A DNA stretch of 64,000 nucleotides from Pseudomonadota bacterium (GTDB lineage: Bacteria > Pseudomonadota > Gammaproteobacteria > Burkholderiales > Gallionellaceae), in assembly GCA_021782365.1 (NCBI GenBank), contig JAJXVB010000006.1:1-64000 (forward strand), in the 5' to 3' direction. The position numbers and the translations under genes were made by a program. Below are positions 23,619 through 33,278 of this stretch, piece after piece. Position 1 is the first letter of the stretch, and every line of letters begins with the position of its first letter. The notes under the pieces were generated by a model. The model was given only the letters and a program-made list of their open reading frames with translations, ran no database searches and was not told where the DNA came from.

Positions 23619-24524
23619 TCAGAGTGAAACGGCGCGATACTCCACGATCAGCGTATGGCGGGTTCCCGATGCGACCTTCACCTGATTTTCGAGCGCATTA
23701 GCCGACTCCACGCAGAGCATCTCGCGCCACCCGTCCGGCTGCCCCATGTCCCCCATCTTGTTCGCCTTATCTATCCAGGGCGTCCAGACCACGGTGGAAA
23801 GGCTGCCGGACTTCGCGACATGGATGCTGCGCATGAGCTTCTCGTCGCGAATCACGCATTCTGAGACGGTGTTGATGTAGACCCTGTCCGTCTCTCCGGA
23901 AAAGCGGATCTCGCCATTCTGCTTCCTGAGGCTCGAGCCGCCGACCTTGTCCCAGTATTCGCAACCTTCAAGACCGCTCACGCTGACCTCTGAGATGTCG
24001 CCTATCTGGAAATAGGTGTGCAGGGCTTCGCCTATCACGAAATCGTCGCTGCCCGTGTTTTCGGTGATCAATTCCATGCGCAGCGTCTCGCCGATGGTGA
24101 TGACAAGATCCAGATTGCATGCGTGCGGCCACTGCTCGCGCGTCTTGTCGGAAGCAACGAGGCGCAGCGCCAGACGCGTCTCACCATCGATACCCTTGCC
24201 GGATTCGATCACGCGCCATGGCACGGTGCGCGCAAATCCATGTCCCGGGAATGCAGATTCAGTCGCATGCGCGCCAAACCAGGGCCAGCAGACGGGGGCG
24301 CCGCCGCGGATCGACTTGCCAACCGCGAGTTTCGCATCCCTCGATAGCCAAACCACAGGCGTCTTCTGGCTCCTGGGCTGCCAGCTCATCAGATGCGCGC
24401 CCTGCAGGCAGAGTGTGGCCGAACCTTGAGCATTGTCGATTTTAGCTACGGCGAGACCACTTTCATCCTCGACGAAATCGAGTTCACCCTCGATGCCAAA
24501 CTGTGCATTCAATTCCCTGATCAT
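23619..24524 (-). CDS. D-hexose-6-phosphate mutarotase (YeaD family)
   Basis: Aldose 1-epimerase-like beta-sandwich enzyme that interconverts anomers of hexose 6-phosphates. Family segments are LQGAHLMSWQPR, SIRGGAPVCWPWFGAH, the catalytic histidine in FPGHGFAR (about residue 94), a second in GEALHTYFQIGD, and the late acidic DGWREMLCVESAN. 301 residues is normal. It lies between ilvD (37 bases upstream) and the cytochrome gene on the same strand. No sugar-uptake genes are nearby, so a housekeeping role is likely. Confidence 0.9.
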   Translation of the reverse strand: MIRELNAQFGIEGELDFVEDESGLAVAKIDNAQGSATLCLQGAHLMSWQPRSQKTPVVWLSRDAKLAVGKSIRGGAPVCWPWFGAHATESAFPGHGFARTVPWRVIESGKGIDGETRLALRLVASDKTREQWPHACNLDLVITIGETLRMELITENTGSDDFVIGEALHTYFQIGDISEVSVSGLEGCEYWDKVGGSSLRKQNGEIRFSGETDRVYINTVSECVIRDEKLMRSIHVAKSGSLSTVVWTPWIDKANKMGDMGQPDGWREMLCVESANALENQVKVASGTRHTLIVEYRAVSL

Positions 24525-24561
24525 GATCTGTCCTTTCGAAAAACTGCAAATCCTCGCGCGA

Positions 24562-26406
24562 TCATTTTTCTATCCTTGTCACATCGCGCACCGCGCCCTT
24601 GTCCGCACTGGTGGTCATCGCCGCATAGGCCCTTAATGCGACAGAGACCTTCCGGTCCCGCTTGCCTGGCTTCCATGCAGCGCTTCCTCTGGCCTCCATC
24701 TCCTTACTGCGTGCGGCAAGCTCCGCATCCGATATCGCAAGCGCGATGCTGCGATTCGGTATGTCGATCTCTATCGTGTCCCCTTCCTGCACGAGCGCGA
24801 TCGCGCCGCCGCTCGCGGCTTCAGGAGATACGTGGCCTATGGAAAGGCCAGATGTTCCTCCGGAGAAGCGGCCATCGGTGAGAAGCGCGCATGCCTTGCC
24901 CAGCCCCTTGGACTTCAAATACGAAGTCGGATAGAGCATCTCCTGCATGCCGGGGCCTCCCTTTGGTCCCTCGTAACGGATCACGACCACATCGCCCGCC
25001 ACGATGCTGTCAGCCAGTATCGCCGAGACCGCAGCATCCTGGCTTTCGAACACACGGGCGCGCCCTTTGAATTTCAAAATGCTTGCATCCACTCCGGCCG
25101 TCTTCACGATGCATCCATCAAGCGCGATATTGCCGTGCAAGACCGCAAGACCTCCATCCTGGCTGTAGGCATGTTCCTTGTCTCTTATGCATCCTGAAAC
25201 CCGGTCGCGATCCAGATCCGGATAGAGCATGGACTGTGAAAAAGCGATCGTGGTAGGTATCCCTCCGGGTGCGGCGCGGAACAGCCTGGCCGCCTCCTCC
25301 CCGCCCTGCGAGATGTCCCACTGCCTCAATCCTTCGCGCAGCGTCTTGCTGTGCACCGTGCTTACATCCCCATGCAGCAGCCCTGCCCTGTCGAGCTCTC
25401 CCAGGATCGCGGGTATGCCGCCTGCGCGGTGCACGTCTTCCATGTGGTATTCGGAGGAAGGTGCCACCTTGCAAAGCGTCGGCACATGGCGGGAAAGCCT
25501 GTCCATGTCCTTCATCGTGAAGTCAACGCCTGCCTCATATGCGACTGCCAGAAGATGCAAAACCGTGTTGGTCGAACCGCCCATCGCGATATCCAGCGTC
25601 ATCGCATTCTCGAATGCATCGAAGCTTGCGATGCTGCGCGGCAAGACGGATTCGTCGTCCTGCCCGTAATAGCGTTTGCAAAGCTCGACGACAAGCCTGC
25701 CCGCACGCAGGAAAAGCTCCTTGCGTTCGGCATGGGTTGCAACCAGAGATCCGTTGCCAGGAAGAGAAAGGCCCAGCGCCTCTGTCAGGCAGTTCATCGA
25801 ATTGGCGGTGAACATGCCGGAACAGGAGCCGCAGGTGGGGCATGCCGAGCGCTCTATCGCATCGACCTCTTCGTCGCTGACGCGGCTGTCTGCCGCGGCG
25901 ACCATCGCATCGACCAGGTCCAGCCCCTTCACCTTGCCCTGCCAATTCACCTTGCCGGCCTCCATCGGGCCGCCGGATACGAACACCACCGGAATGTTCA
26001 GGCGCATCGCGGCCATCAGCATGCCAGGCGTGATCTTGTCGCAGTTCGAGATGCAAACCAGCGCGTCCGCGCAGTGCGCATTCACCATGTATTCGACCGA
26101 GTCCGCGATCAGATCCCGGCTCGGCAATGAATACAGCATGCCGTCATGGCCCATCGCGATGCCATCGTCCACCGCGATGGTGTTGAATTCCTTCGCGATG
26201 CCGCCGGCCTTTTCGATCTCGCGAGCGACCAGCTGCCCCAGGTCCTTCAGGTGCACATGCCCGGGGACGAACTGGGTGAATGAATTGGCAATCGCGACGA
26301 TGGGCTTGCCGAAATCCGCATCCTTCATGCCGGTCGCGCGCCAAAGCGAGCGAGCGCCGGCCATGTTGCGGCCATGAGTGGATGTTCGTGAGCGGTAAAC
26401 TGGCAT
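24562..26406 (-). CDS. ilvD: Dihydroxy-acid dehydratase
   Basis: Iron-sulfur enzyme of valine, isoleucine and pantothenate synthesis. It starts [20 protein letters not shown], has the cluster-binding cysteines in [13 protein letters not shown] and [19 protein letters not shown], and the late segment [22 protein letters not shown] that houses the catalytic serine. 614 residues matches the long proteobacterial form. It diverges from lgt; the lgt -35 hexamer overlaps the ilvD start codon. Confidence 0.97.
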   Translation of the reverse strand: MPVYRSRTSTHGRNMAGARSLWRATGMKDADFGKPIVAIANSFTQFVPGHVHLKDLGQLVAREIEKAGGIAKEFNTIAVDDGIAMGHDGMLYSLPSRDLIADSVEYMVNAHCADALVCISNCDKITPGMLMAAMRLNIPVVFVSGGPMEAGKVNWQGKVKGLDLVDAMVAAADSRVSDEEVDAIERSACPTCGSCSGMFTANSMNCLTEALGLSLPGNGSLVATHAERKELFLRAGRLVVELCKRYYGQDDESVLPRSIASFDAFENAMTLDIAMGGSTNTVLHLLAVAYEAGVDFTMKDMDRLSRHVPTLCKVAPSSEYHMEDVHRAGGIPAILGELDRAGLLHGDVSTVHSKTLREGLRQWDISQGGEEAARLFRAAPGGIPTTIAFSQSMLYPDLDRDRVSGCIRDKEHAYSQDGGLAVLHGNIALDGCIVKTAGVDASILKFKGRARVFESQDAAVSAILADSIVAGDVVVIRYEGPKGGPGMQEMLYPTSYLKSKGLGKACALLTDGRFSGGTSGLSIGHVSPEAASGGAIALVQEGDTIEIDIPNRSIALAISDAELAARSKEMEARGSAAWKPGKRDRKVSVALRAYAAMTTSADKGAVRDVTRIEK

Positions 26407-26428
26407 GATGTCTCTCGTAGGCTATAAT
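26400..26428 (+). promoter_or_regulatory. Sigma-70 promoter of lgt
   Basis: CTGGCA (-35, 4 of 6) at 26400-26405, 17-base spacer, then a perfect TATAAT at 26423-26428. Predicted start is about 22 bases before the lgt ATG. The -35 overlaps the start of the divergent ilvD gene. Confidence 0.65.
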
Positions 26429-26456
26429 CAGGTCGTCGATTCTACCTGATTCCACC

Positions 26457-27248
26457 ATGCTCGTTTACCCACAATTCGATCCCGTCGCAGTAAAGATAGG
26501 TCCGCTCTCCGTCCACTGGTATGGACTGATGTACATGGCCGGGTTCATGACCTTTTTGTGGCTGGGACGCCGCCGCATCGCAAACATGGCCCATCCGCTG
26601 CTCGACAACAAGCTGCTCGATGACCTTCTGTTCTATGGCGTGCTGGGTGTGATTCTCGGAGGAAGGCTCGGGGAAGTGCTGTTTTACAATCCCTCCTACT
26701 ATTTTTCAGAGCCTCTGAAGATCTTCGCAGTCTGGGAAGGGGGCATGTCTTTCCACGGAGGATTCCTTGGCGTATTGACGGCAATGGCGCTCTTTGCCAA
26801 ACGGCATAAGCTCAACTGGCTTGAGCTTATGGACTTCATCGCGCCCATGGTGCCGCCTGGTCTGGCTTTCGGCAGGCTGGGAAATTTCATCAACGGAGAG
26901 CTTTGGGGTCGACCCACCGACCTGCCATGGGGCATGGTCTTTCCGAAGGTGGACAACCTTCCGCGCCACCCTTCCCAGCTTTATGAATTCGCGCTGGAAG
27001 GCGTGCTGCTTTTCGCGATACTCTGGATATACGCGAAGAAGCCCAGGCCCACTGGGGCGATTTCCGGTCTCTTCCTGATCGGCTATGGCAGTTTCCGCTT
27101 CATCGCGGAATTCGCACGCAACCCCGACGACGGAATCTTCGGATTGATGACCTTCGGCGTCAGCATGGGACAGTGGCTTAGCCTGCCCATGGTGCTCGCG
27201 GGAATCGCGATGATGGCGTGGAGCAGGCGCAAAGAGCACGGGGGGTGA
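26457..27248 (+). CDS. lgt: Prolipoprotein diacylglyceryl transferase
   Basis: Adds diacylglycerol from phosphatidylglycerol to the lipobox cysteine of prolipoproteins. 263 residues with about seven membrane helices. The Lgt signature [14 protein letters not shown] (about residues 140-153) holds the essential arginine and asparagine. [11 protein letters not shown] and [13 protein letters not shown] are also family-specific. The next gene starts seven bases on. The lipoproteins LivK and ApbE in this window would be substrates. Confidence 0.97.
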   Translation: MLVYPQFDPVAVKIGPLSVHWYGLMYMAGFMTFLWLGRRRIANMAHPLLDNKLLDDLLFYGVLGVILGGRLGEVLFYNPSYYFSEPLKIFAVWEGGMSFHGGFLGVLTAMALFAKRHKLNWLELMDFIAPMVPPGLAFGRLGNFINGELWGRPTDLPWGMVFPKVDNLPRHPSQLYEFALEGVLLFAILWIYAKKPRPTGAISGLFLIGYGSFRFIAEFARNPDDGIFGLMTFGVSMGQWLSLPMVLAGIAMMAWSRRKEHGG

Positions 27249-27255
27249 GCCAAAC

Positions 27256-28533
27256 TTGGAAGATCTCTCTCTAGACACGCTGCTCCTCATCCTCTTCCTT
27301 CTGCTGCTTTGCGGCGCGTGGTTTTCCGCGTCCGAGACCAGCATGATGGCGCTGAACCGCTACAGGTTGAGCCACCTGGTCCGGAAGAACGTGCGGGGTG
27401 CAAAGCTCACCTCAGGTCTGCTTTCCAAGGTCGACAAGCTCCTGGGATCCATCCTCTTCGGCAACACGCTGGTGAATGTCTCGGCTGCCGCGATCACCAA
27501 CATCGTCATCCAGCGCCTGTTCGGCACCAGCGAGTTAGCACTTCTGCTCGGCACGCTGCTCATCACCTTTCTGCTTCTGGTGTTCAGCGAGATCATGCCC
27601 AAGATCATCGCGGCGAGCCATCCCGAGCGCGTGGCGCTCCCCTCGAGCTACCTGCTCTCACCGCTGATCAAGCTCTTCCATCCCGTCGTCGTCGTGGCAA
27701 GCGGTATCGTCAAAGGTTTGCTCAGCCTGCTTCGCATCAAGATACAGACAGACCAGAGCAAACAGAGGATGACGCTCGAGGAGCTGCGCGGGCTCGTGCT
27801 GGACGCAGAACATTTTTTGCCGCGCCAGCACCAGAAGATGCTGCTCAATCTGGTCGACCTGGAGCGCATCACGGTCAACTACGTGATGATCCCGCGCAAC
27901 CAGATCGAATCCCTGGACATCAACGCCGACCAGGAAACGTTGCGCGAGCAGATCACCACCTGCCACCACACGCTGCTGCCTGTATATGAAGACACGCCCG
28001 GCAACATCATCGGCATTTTGCACATCAAACGCGTGCCGGCGCTGTTTCAGGAAGCGACGCTCAATGTCGCCGAGCTTCGCGGCACCCTGTCCGAACCGTA
28101 TTTCATTCCGACCGACACTCCGCTGCTCCAGCAGCTTCAGCAGTTCCAGCAGCGCCACGCGCGCATGGGGCTGGTCGTGGATGAATACGGGGAGCTGCTT
28201 GGGCTGGTCACGCTGGAAAACATCCTGGAAGAGATAGTCGGCGAATTCACCACACAGTCTCCTTCACAGACCGGGAAATTCCTGCGCCAGGAGGATGGCA
28301 GCATCCTGCTCGAAGGCTCCATGAGCCTACGCGAGTTGAACCGCAAGCTGGGCCTGCATCTTCCGCTGGATGGCGCGAAGACCCTTAACGGCCTGATACT
28401 CGATCACCTGGAAGACATTCCCGAGACGGGAACCAGCCTCAAGGTCGCAGGCTACCCGATAGAAATCATCCAGGTCCAGGATCGCACCGTCAAGGTTGCA
28501 AGGCTGTTCCCCGGCCAGACTCCCAAGCATTGA
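27256..28533 (+). CDS. CNNM / CorC-HlyC family membrane protein with CBS domains
   Basis: 425 residues: an N-terminal DUF21 membrane domain (SASETSMMALNRYRL, FSEIMPKIIAASHP), a CBS pair in the middle (VMIPRNQIESLD ... VVDEYGELLGLVTLENILEEIVGE) and a C-terminal CorC_HlyC domain (ILLEGSMSLRELNRKLGL). Members are linked to Mg/Co export. The start is a TTG at 27256 supported by a strong GGGGGGTGAG six bases upstream. It follows lgt by seven bases, so it is probably cotranscribed. Confidence 0.9.
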   Translation: MEDLSLDTLLLILFLLLLCGAWFSASETSMMALNRYRLSHLVRKNVRGAKLTSGLLSKVDKLLGSILFGNTLVNVSAAAITNIVIQRLFGTSELALLLGTLLITFLLLVFSEIMPKIIAASHPERVALPSSYLLSPLIKLFHPVVVVASGIVKGLLSLLRIKIQTDQSKQRMTLEELRGLVLDAEHFLPRQHQKMLLNLVDLERITVNYVMIPRNQIESLDINADQETLREQITTCHHTLLPVYEDTPGNIIGILHIKRVPALFQEATLNVAELRGTLSEPYFIPTDTPLLQQLQQFQQRHARMGLVVDEYGELLGLVTLENILEEIVGEFTTQSPSQTGKFLRQEDGSILLEGSMSLRELNRKLGLHLPLDGAKTLNGLILDHLEDIPETGTSLKVAGYPIEIIQVQDRTVKVARLFPGQTPKH

Positions 28534-28616
28534 TTCCCAGATGAAGTCCCGGCGCTTTACAAGTCACTGAAAGCTCGGCATGATACTGAGACAAGGCAAC
28601 TCGGGGAACTCAAGTC

Positions 28617-29831
28617 ATGGCTGTCGCACCCACTAATGTAAAAGAATACACCTACAACTGGGAAGGCAAAGATAGATCTGGCAAGTTAGTCAGAGGAGAG
28701 AACCGTTCAGCAGGAGAAGCCAGCCTGTCGGCCCAGTTGCGCCGCCAGGGTATCCAGGTCACCAAGATCAAACGCGCGCGCACCAGCACCAAGGCCATCA
28801 AGCCCAAGGACATCGCGCTTTTTACCAGGCAGCTTGCCACCATGCTGCGATCTGGCGTTCCCCTTTTGCAGGCTTTCGACATCGTAGGCAAGGGACACAG
28901 CAATCCTTCCGTCGCGAGACTCCTGTTTTCGATCAAGACCGACATCGAAACCGGAAGCAGCCTGCAACAGGCATTCAAGAAGCATCCTCTGTATTTCGAT
29001 GATCTGTACTGCAACCTCGTCGGCGCCGGCGAAGCGGCGGGCATACTGGACAGTCTCCTCGATCGGCTCGCAACCTATCAGGAAAAAATTCTCGCGATCA
29101 AGGGAAAGATCAAGTCGGCGCTCTTCTATCCAATTTCCATCATCGTCGTCGCCTTCATCATCACCGCGGTGATCATGATTTTCGTGATCCCGGCATTCAA
29201 GCAGCTTTTCACGAGTTTCGGCGCAAACCTGCCGGCGCCGACGCTGCTCGTCATGTCCATTTCCGATTTCTTCGTCAAATACTGGTTCTTCATCTTCTTT
29301 GGCCTAGGGGCCGGCATATACGGTTTCTTCTATGCTTGGAAGCGCAGCCGCCCCGTGCAATACTTCATGGACAGGCTGCTTTTGAGGCTGCCCCTGTTTG
29401 GCGAGATCATCCGCAAGGCCACCATCGCGCGCTGGGCACGCACCCTTTCCACGATGTTCGCGGCCGGCGTGCCCCTGGTCGAATCCTTCAATTCCGTTGC
29501 GGGAGCAGCAGGAAACATCATCTATTACGATGCCACCAAGGCGATACAGCGCGAGATCAGCACGGGAAACAGCCTGACTTCCGCGATGCAGAACACCAAT
29601 GTGTTTCCCAGCATGGTGACCCAGATGGTCGCGATCGGCGAGGAGGCGGGCTCCCTGGACTCCATGCTGGGCAAGGTCGCGGACTTCTACGAGGAAGAGG
29701 TGGACGACGCCGTCGCCGGCCTTTCCAGCCTGATGGAACCGATCATCATGGTGGTCCTGGGCACGCTGATAGGCGGCATGGTGATCGCGATGTACCTGCC
29801 GATATTCAAGATGGGTTCGGTCGTTGGATAA
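28617..29831 (+). CDS. pilC: Type IV pilus inner-membrane platform protein PilC
   Basis: 404 residues with two T2SF/GspF domains and three membrane helices. Recognisable segments are KPKDIALFTRQLATMLRSGV, YCNLVGAGEAAGILD, IKSALFYPISIIVVAFIITA and the repeat equivalent MVAIGEEAGSLDSMLGKVADFYEEEVD. It leads pilC-pilD. The ATPase gene pilB, often directly upstream, is not here; a CorC-type gene takes that position. The 83-base gap before it shows no convincing promoter. Confidence 0.93.
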   Translation: MAVAPTNVKEYTYNWEGKDRSGKLVRGENRSAGEASLSAQLRRQGIQVTKIKRARTSTKAIKPKDIALFTRQLATMLRSGVPLLQAFDIVGKGHSNPSVARLLFSIKTDIETGSSLQQAFKKHPLYFDDLYCNLVGAGEAAGILDSLLDRLATYQEKILAIKGKIKSALFYPISIIVVAFIITAVIMIFVIPAFKQLFTSFGANLPAPTLLVMSISDFFVKYWFFIFFGLGAGIYGFFYAWKRSRPVQYFMDRLLLRLPLFGEIIRKATIARWARTLSTMFAAGVPLVESFNSVAGAAGNIIYYDATKAIQREISTGNSLTSAMQNTNVFPSMVTQMVAIGEEAGSLDSMLGKVADFYEEEVDDAVAGLSSLMEPIIMVVLGTLIGGMVIAMYLPIFKMGSVVG

Positions 29832-29846
29832 GGGAGCTCGCGATTT

Positions 29847-30731
29847 TTGCGGGCCGATCGCCTCATGAGTTTTCTCGATTTCATGCAAGCAACGCCTGCG
29901 GCCTTCATCGGCCTTTGCGCTGTCCTGGGTCTTCTGGTCGGCAGCTTTCTGAACGTGGTGATCCATCGCCTTCCAAAAATGCTGGATCTTGACTGGAAGC
30001 GACAATGCGCCGAGTTGCGCGGCGAGACACCAGAGACTCAAGAGCGATACAACCTGCTGGTTCCCCGCTCGGCCTGTCCTCATTGTGGGCACCCCATCGG
30101 CGCGATGGAGAACATCCCTGTCCTCAGCTATCTCATGTTGCGCGGAAAATGCCGGGGATGCGGTGCCGCGATCTCATTGCGATATCCCGCAATCGAAGCC
30201 ATAAGCGGCGCACTTTGCGGATATGCCGCCTGGCATTTCGGCTTCGGCTTGGCAAGCGTCGGCGCGCTACTGCTTGTCTGGTCGCTGCTCGCATTGACCG
30301 TTATCGACTTCGACACACAACTTCTTCCAGACAGCATCACGCTTCCCTTGATCTGGATTGGCCTGATCCTGAACCTTGGCGGCACTTACACTTCGTTGCA
30401 CGACGCGGTGCTTGGCGCAATCTTCGGCTATCTCTCGCTCTGGGCTGTATACTGGCTATTCAAGCTCGCCACAGGCAAGGAGGGGATGGGCTACGGTGAC
30501 TTCAAGCTCCTGGCGGCGCTTGGCGCATGGATGGGATGGCAGATGCTGCCTCTTGTCATCGTGCTTTCCTCGATGGTCGGGGCCGTAGTCGGCATCACGC
30601 TGATCGTCGCAGTCAAACGCGGCCGTGACATACCCATCCCCTTTGGCCCTTATCTTGCCGGAGGCGGGCTGATCGCCCTTTTCTGGGGACATGCGCTGAC
30701 AGAGACCTATCTGCAGCTTTTCGCGCATTGA
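29847..30731 (+). CDS. pilD: Prepilin peptidase / N-methyltransferase PilD
   Basis: Cleaves and N-methylates type IV prepilins. It has the N-terminal VGSFLNVVIHRLP, the zinc-binding cysteine pairs CPHCGHPI and CRGCGAAIS, and both catalytic aspartates, in LTVIDFDTQLLPD and GMGYGDFKLLAALG. Two starts are possible: TTG at 29847, which has GGGAG nine bases upstream, or ATG at 29865 without a ribosome site. I keep the longer one. coaE follows ten bases after. Confidence 0.95.
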   Translation: MRADRLMSFLDFMQATPAAFIGLCAVLGLLVGSFLNVVIHRLPKMLDLDWKRQCAELRGETPETQERYNLLVPRSACPHCGHPIGAMENIPVLSYLMLRGKCRGCGAAISLRYPAIEAISGALCGYAAWHFGFGLASVGALLLVWSLLALTVIDFDTQLLPDSITLPLIWIGLILNLGGTYTSLHDAVLGAIFGYLSLWAVYWLFKLATGKEGMGYGDFKLLAALGAWMGWQMLPLVIVLSSMVGAVVGITLIVAVKRGRDIPIPFGPYLAGGGLIALFWGHALTETYLQLFAH

Positions 30732-30740
30732 GGGCGCCTT

Positions 30741-31358
30741 GTGACCCGGCTCTGTGTAGGACTCACGGGTGGCATAGGCAGCGGGAAGAGCACGGTCGCA
30801 GAACTCTTCGGGGAACTGGGTGCAGCCGTCATAGACACGGATGCGATCTCTCACGAACTGACAAAGCCGAATGGTCAGGCGATGCCTGGCATCCGTTCAG
30901 CGTTCGGCGACCGGTTCATGGACCCATCCGGCGCATTGGACAGAAGCAAGATGCGACACCTGATCATCGCAGACGCATCGGCCAAGGTAAGGCTTGAGCA
31001 TATCCTGCATCCCATGATACTGGATGCCTGCAAGAAAAAAATGCAGGAGCCAGCCCCATACCACATGTTGATGGCCCCCTTGCTTCTCGAAGCGCCGGAT
31101 TTTCTGAAACTTGTAGACCGTGTATTGCTCATAGACTGCACGGAGCAGCATCAGATCGATCGCGTTATGCAGCGCAGTTCCCTTTCAGAAGCCGAAATAC
31201 GCGCCATCATCGCGCTGCAGCTTCCCAGGGCTGAACGCATCCGGCATGCCGACGACATCATAGAGAACAACGGCACGCGCGAAGATTTGATTCCAAGCAT
31301 AGCCGCCCTGCACCGGCGTTATGCAAATTTCGTCGATAACCATTTGACGACGGACTGA
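30741..31358 (+). CDS. coaE: Dephospho-CoA kinase
   Basis: Last step of coenzyme A synthesis. The P-loop GLTGGIGSGKSTVAELFGEL opens the protein, followed by VIDTDAISHEL, the lid region and QHQIDRVMQRSSLSEAEI. 205 residues is normal. The start is a GTG at 30741. The order pilD-coaE-zapD-yacG is a well-conserved block in beta- and gammaproteobacteria. Confidence 0.96.
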   Translation: MTRLCVGLTGGIGSGKSTVAELFGELGAAVIDTDAISHELTKPNGQAMPGIRSAFGDRFMDPSGALDRSKMRHLIIADASAKVRLEHILHPMILDACKKKMQEPAPYHMLMAPLLLEAPDFLKLVDRVLLIDCTEQHQIDRVMQRSSLSEAEIRAIIALQLPRAERIRHADDIIENNGTREDLIPSIAALHRRYANFVDNHLTTD

Positions 31359-31411
31359 CATTCAATATATCTTCCACACTTGGCGGCCATTTAATCCCAA
31401 CATATAAAAAA

Positions 31412-32176
31412 GTGATCAGCTACGAATTTCCCCTCAACAGTGAAAAAGTACGCACCTGGCTGCGCCTCGAGGATTTATTCGCACGCATGAATCACTTTTT
31501 GAATTGCGATCTCAGCATGGAACACCATGTCGCTCTAATGACGCTTTTCGAGCTTCATGAGGTTGCATGCAGGCCTGACCTCAAAAACGAGCTGCTTCAG
31601 GAACTGGAAAAACAGAAGCGCGCGCTGGCCACCCTGCACAACAATCCAGCCATATCCGAGCAGGCGCTGGACAACATATTGAACGAGATCGAGCAATCTT
31701 CCAACAACCTTCTTGCATTGCCCGGCAAGGTGGGCGCGGCATTGCGCGAAAACGAATGGCTGATGAGCATCAAGCAGCGCGCCAGCATGCCCGGAGGCAC
31801 CTGCCAGTTCGATCTTCCTTCCTATCATTACTGGCAGCAGCAGCCAGTCAGCGTGAGACGAAACAACCTGAAGGAATGGCTTTCCCCGCTTTTGCCCATC
31901 AGCGTCGCGATCAACATCCTTCTGAACCTGTTGCGGGAGAACGGCAGAAAGATGAGCTTCGTCGCCCATCACGGCGCATTCCAGCAGATGCAGGGCGGGC
32001 GCGCAGCGCTGCTTTTGCGCATCAGCCTTGGCAGCGACATCCCGTGCATACCCGAGCTAGGTGCAAACAAGTATGCGATCAACATACGGTTCATCTCGGC
32101 GACTTTCGAGGCGAAGTCCTCCCTCTATGAGCACGACGTGCCTTTCGAGCTGACTTTCTGCACCCTCACATCGTGA
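31412..32176 (+). CDS. zapD: Cell division protein ZapD
   Basis: Cytoplasmic FtsZ-ring crosslinking protein (YacF). The family start ISYEFPLNSEKVRTWLRLED, the LLQELEKQKRAL helix and the late GTCQFDLPSYHYWQ are recognisable. 254 residues is usual. The start is a GTG at 31412 with no obvious ribosome site in the 53-base gap after coaE. It overlaps yacG by four bases (GTGA). Confidence 0.95.
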   Translation: MISYEFPLNSEKVRTWLRLEDLFARMNHFLNCDLSMEHHVALMTLFELHEVACRPDLKNELLQELEKQKRALATLHNNPAISEQALDNILNEIEQSSNNLLALPGKVGAALRENEWLMSIKQRASMPGGTCQFDLPSYHYWQQQPVSVRRNNLKEWLSPLLPISVAINILLNLLRENGRKMSFVAHHGAFQQMQGGRAALLLRISLGSDIPCIPELGANKYAINIRFISATFEAKSSLYEHDVPFELTFCTLTS

Positions 32177-32361
32177 CCAAAAAGACGCTCATCGTCTCAT
32201 GCCCGCACTGCGGGGGAGAATCGCGCTATGAAGAAAGCAATCCGTTTCGCCCTTTCTGCTGCAAGCGCTGCAGGATGATAGACCTGGGCAAATGGGCGGA
32301 CGAGGAATTTCGCGTAGCGCTTGTCGACGAGGAAAGCCTACCAGGCGCCCCTGAGCAGTGA
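32173..32361 (+). CDS. yacG: DNA gyrase inhibitor YacG, zinc-binding
   Basis: 62-residue zinc protein with the four metal cysteines as CPHC and CCKRC and the family tail CRMIDLGKWADEEFRV. YacG binds GyrB and blocks DNA binding in E. coli. The GTG start overlaps the zapD stop (GTGA). The last 24 bases overlap the 3' end of the convergent Nudix/TMP-synthase-like gene. Confidence 0.93.
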   Translation: MTKKTLIVSCPHCGGESRYEESNPFRPFCCKRCRMIDLGKWADEEFRVALVDEESLPGAPEQ

Positions 32362-33276
32362 GATTCCGTGGGCGCCATGCTGCCATGCGGTTGTCATGTC
32401 CTGACGGCTCAGGCCGCCCAACGCATACACCGGGATGGATGAGCCTTTTACAATTTCCGCAAAGCCTTCCCACCCCAGAGTAACCGCCCCGGGATGACTC
32501 TTGGTCGGCAAAACCGGGCTCAGCAGCGCAAAATCGCAACCCAGCTCTTCCGCACGGCGCAGTTCCTCAAGGTTGTGGCAGGATGCCGAACACAGGCGCA
32601 CCTTGGGGCGCTCTTTCAACGAGGCGAGCTGGGATGCAGAAAGCTGTACGCCATCGGCGCCGACCTCGTTCGCGAGATCAACATCCGCATTGATCATCAC
32701 CCTTGCGCCACTGCCATGCGCTAGAGACACGACCCGATTCGCAAGATTCTCCAAAACCACCCGCGGCATGCCCTTCTCTCTGACCTGTATCAGCCTCATT
32801 CCTTCATCCAATTTTCTTTGCAGCCTTAGAAGGAATTCCGTCTCACCCAGCTCCGAGACATTGCTAATCGCATAAAGGCTCGGCAACGCCAATGCCCGCA
32901 GCACAGGTTCGTTGGCCGGCAACAGAGGGCTCACTTTGACATCTTTTACATGCTGCCAGGAAAACTGCTGCCCCTCGTGAGGATGCAACTGCCCGCCCCA
33001 CTTCACGACCCTGAAGAAATGGAGCCGAACTTTGGCATGAGGATAAACGAAGACGCGGGTGATCCAGGGATAGGCCGTCAAGACCTCGATGCCCAGTTCT
33101 TCCTTCAGCTCGCGGGATAGCGCATCCCGCGCCGACTCGGAAGGCTCGAGCTTGCCGCCGGGGAATTCCCAGTAGCCCGCCCATATCCTGCCCTGAGGTC
33201 GCTGAGCCAGGAGAAAGGTGCCGTCAGGCTTCTCCAGTACCGCCGCTGCGACCTCGACTGTCTTCGATTCTTGCAA
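32338..33276 (-). CDS. Nudix hydrolase fused to a TMP synthase-like (ThiE/TenI) domain
   Basis: 312 residues. The N-terminal MutT-like domain (1-130) carries the Nudix box GGKLEPSESARDALSRELKE running into ELGI, consistent with 8-oxo-dGTP cleavage. The C-terminal half (about 135-312) is a TIM-barrel TMP synthase homologue with LIQVREKG, VMINADVDLANEVGADGVQL, ALLSPVLPTKSHPGA and PVYALGGLS. This fusion is known in betaproteobacteria and the second domain's reaction is unproven. The start is a TTG at 33274-33276, two bases after the DUF302 stop. No other thi gene is nearby. It overlaps yacG by 24 bases tail to tail. Confidence 0.9.
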   Translation of the reverse strand: MQESKTVEVAAAVLEKPDGTFLLAQRPQGRIWAGYWEFPGGKLEPSESARDALSRELKEELGIEVLTAYPWITRVFVYPHAKVRLHFFRVVKWGGQLHPHEGQQFSWQHVKDVKVSPLLPANEPVLRALALPSLYAISNVSELGETEFLLRLQRKLDEGMRLIQVREKGMPRVVLENLANRVVSLAHGSGARVMINADVDLANEVGADGVQLSASQLASLKERPKVRLCSASCHNLEELRRAEELGCDFALLSPVLPTKSHPGAVTLGWEGFAEIVKGSSIPVYALGGLSRQDMTTAWQHGAHGISLLRGAW

Positions 33277-33278
33277 AC

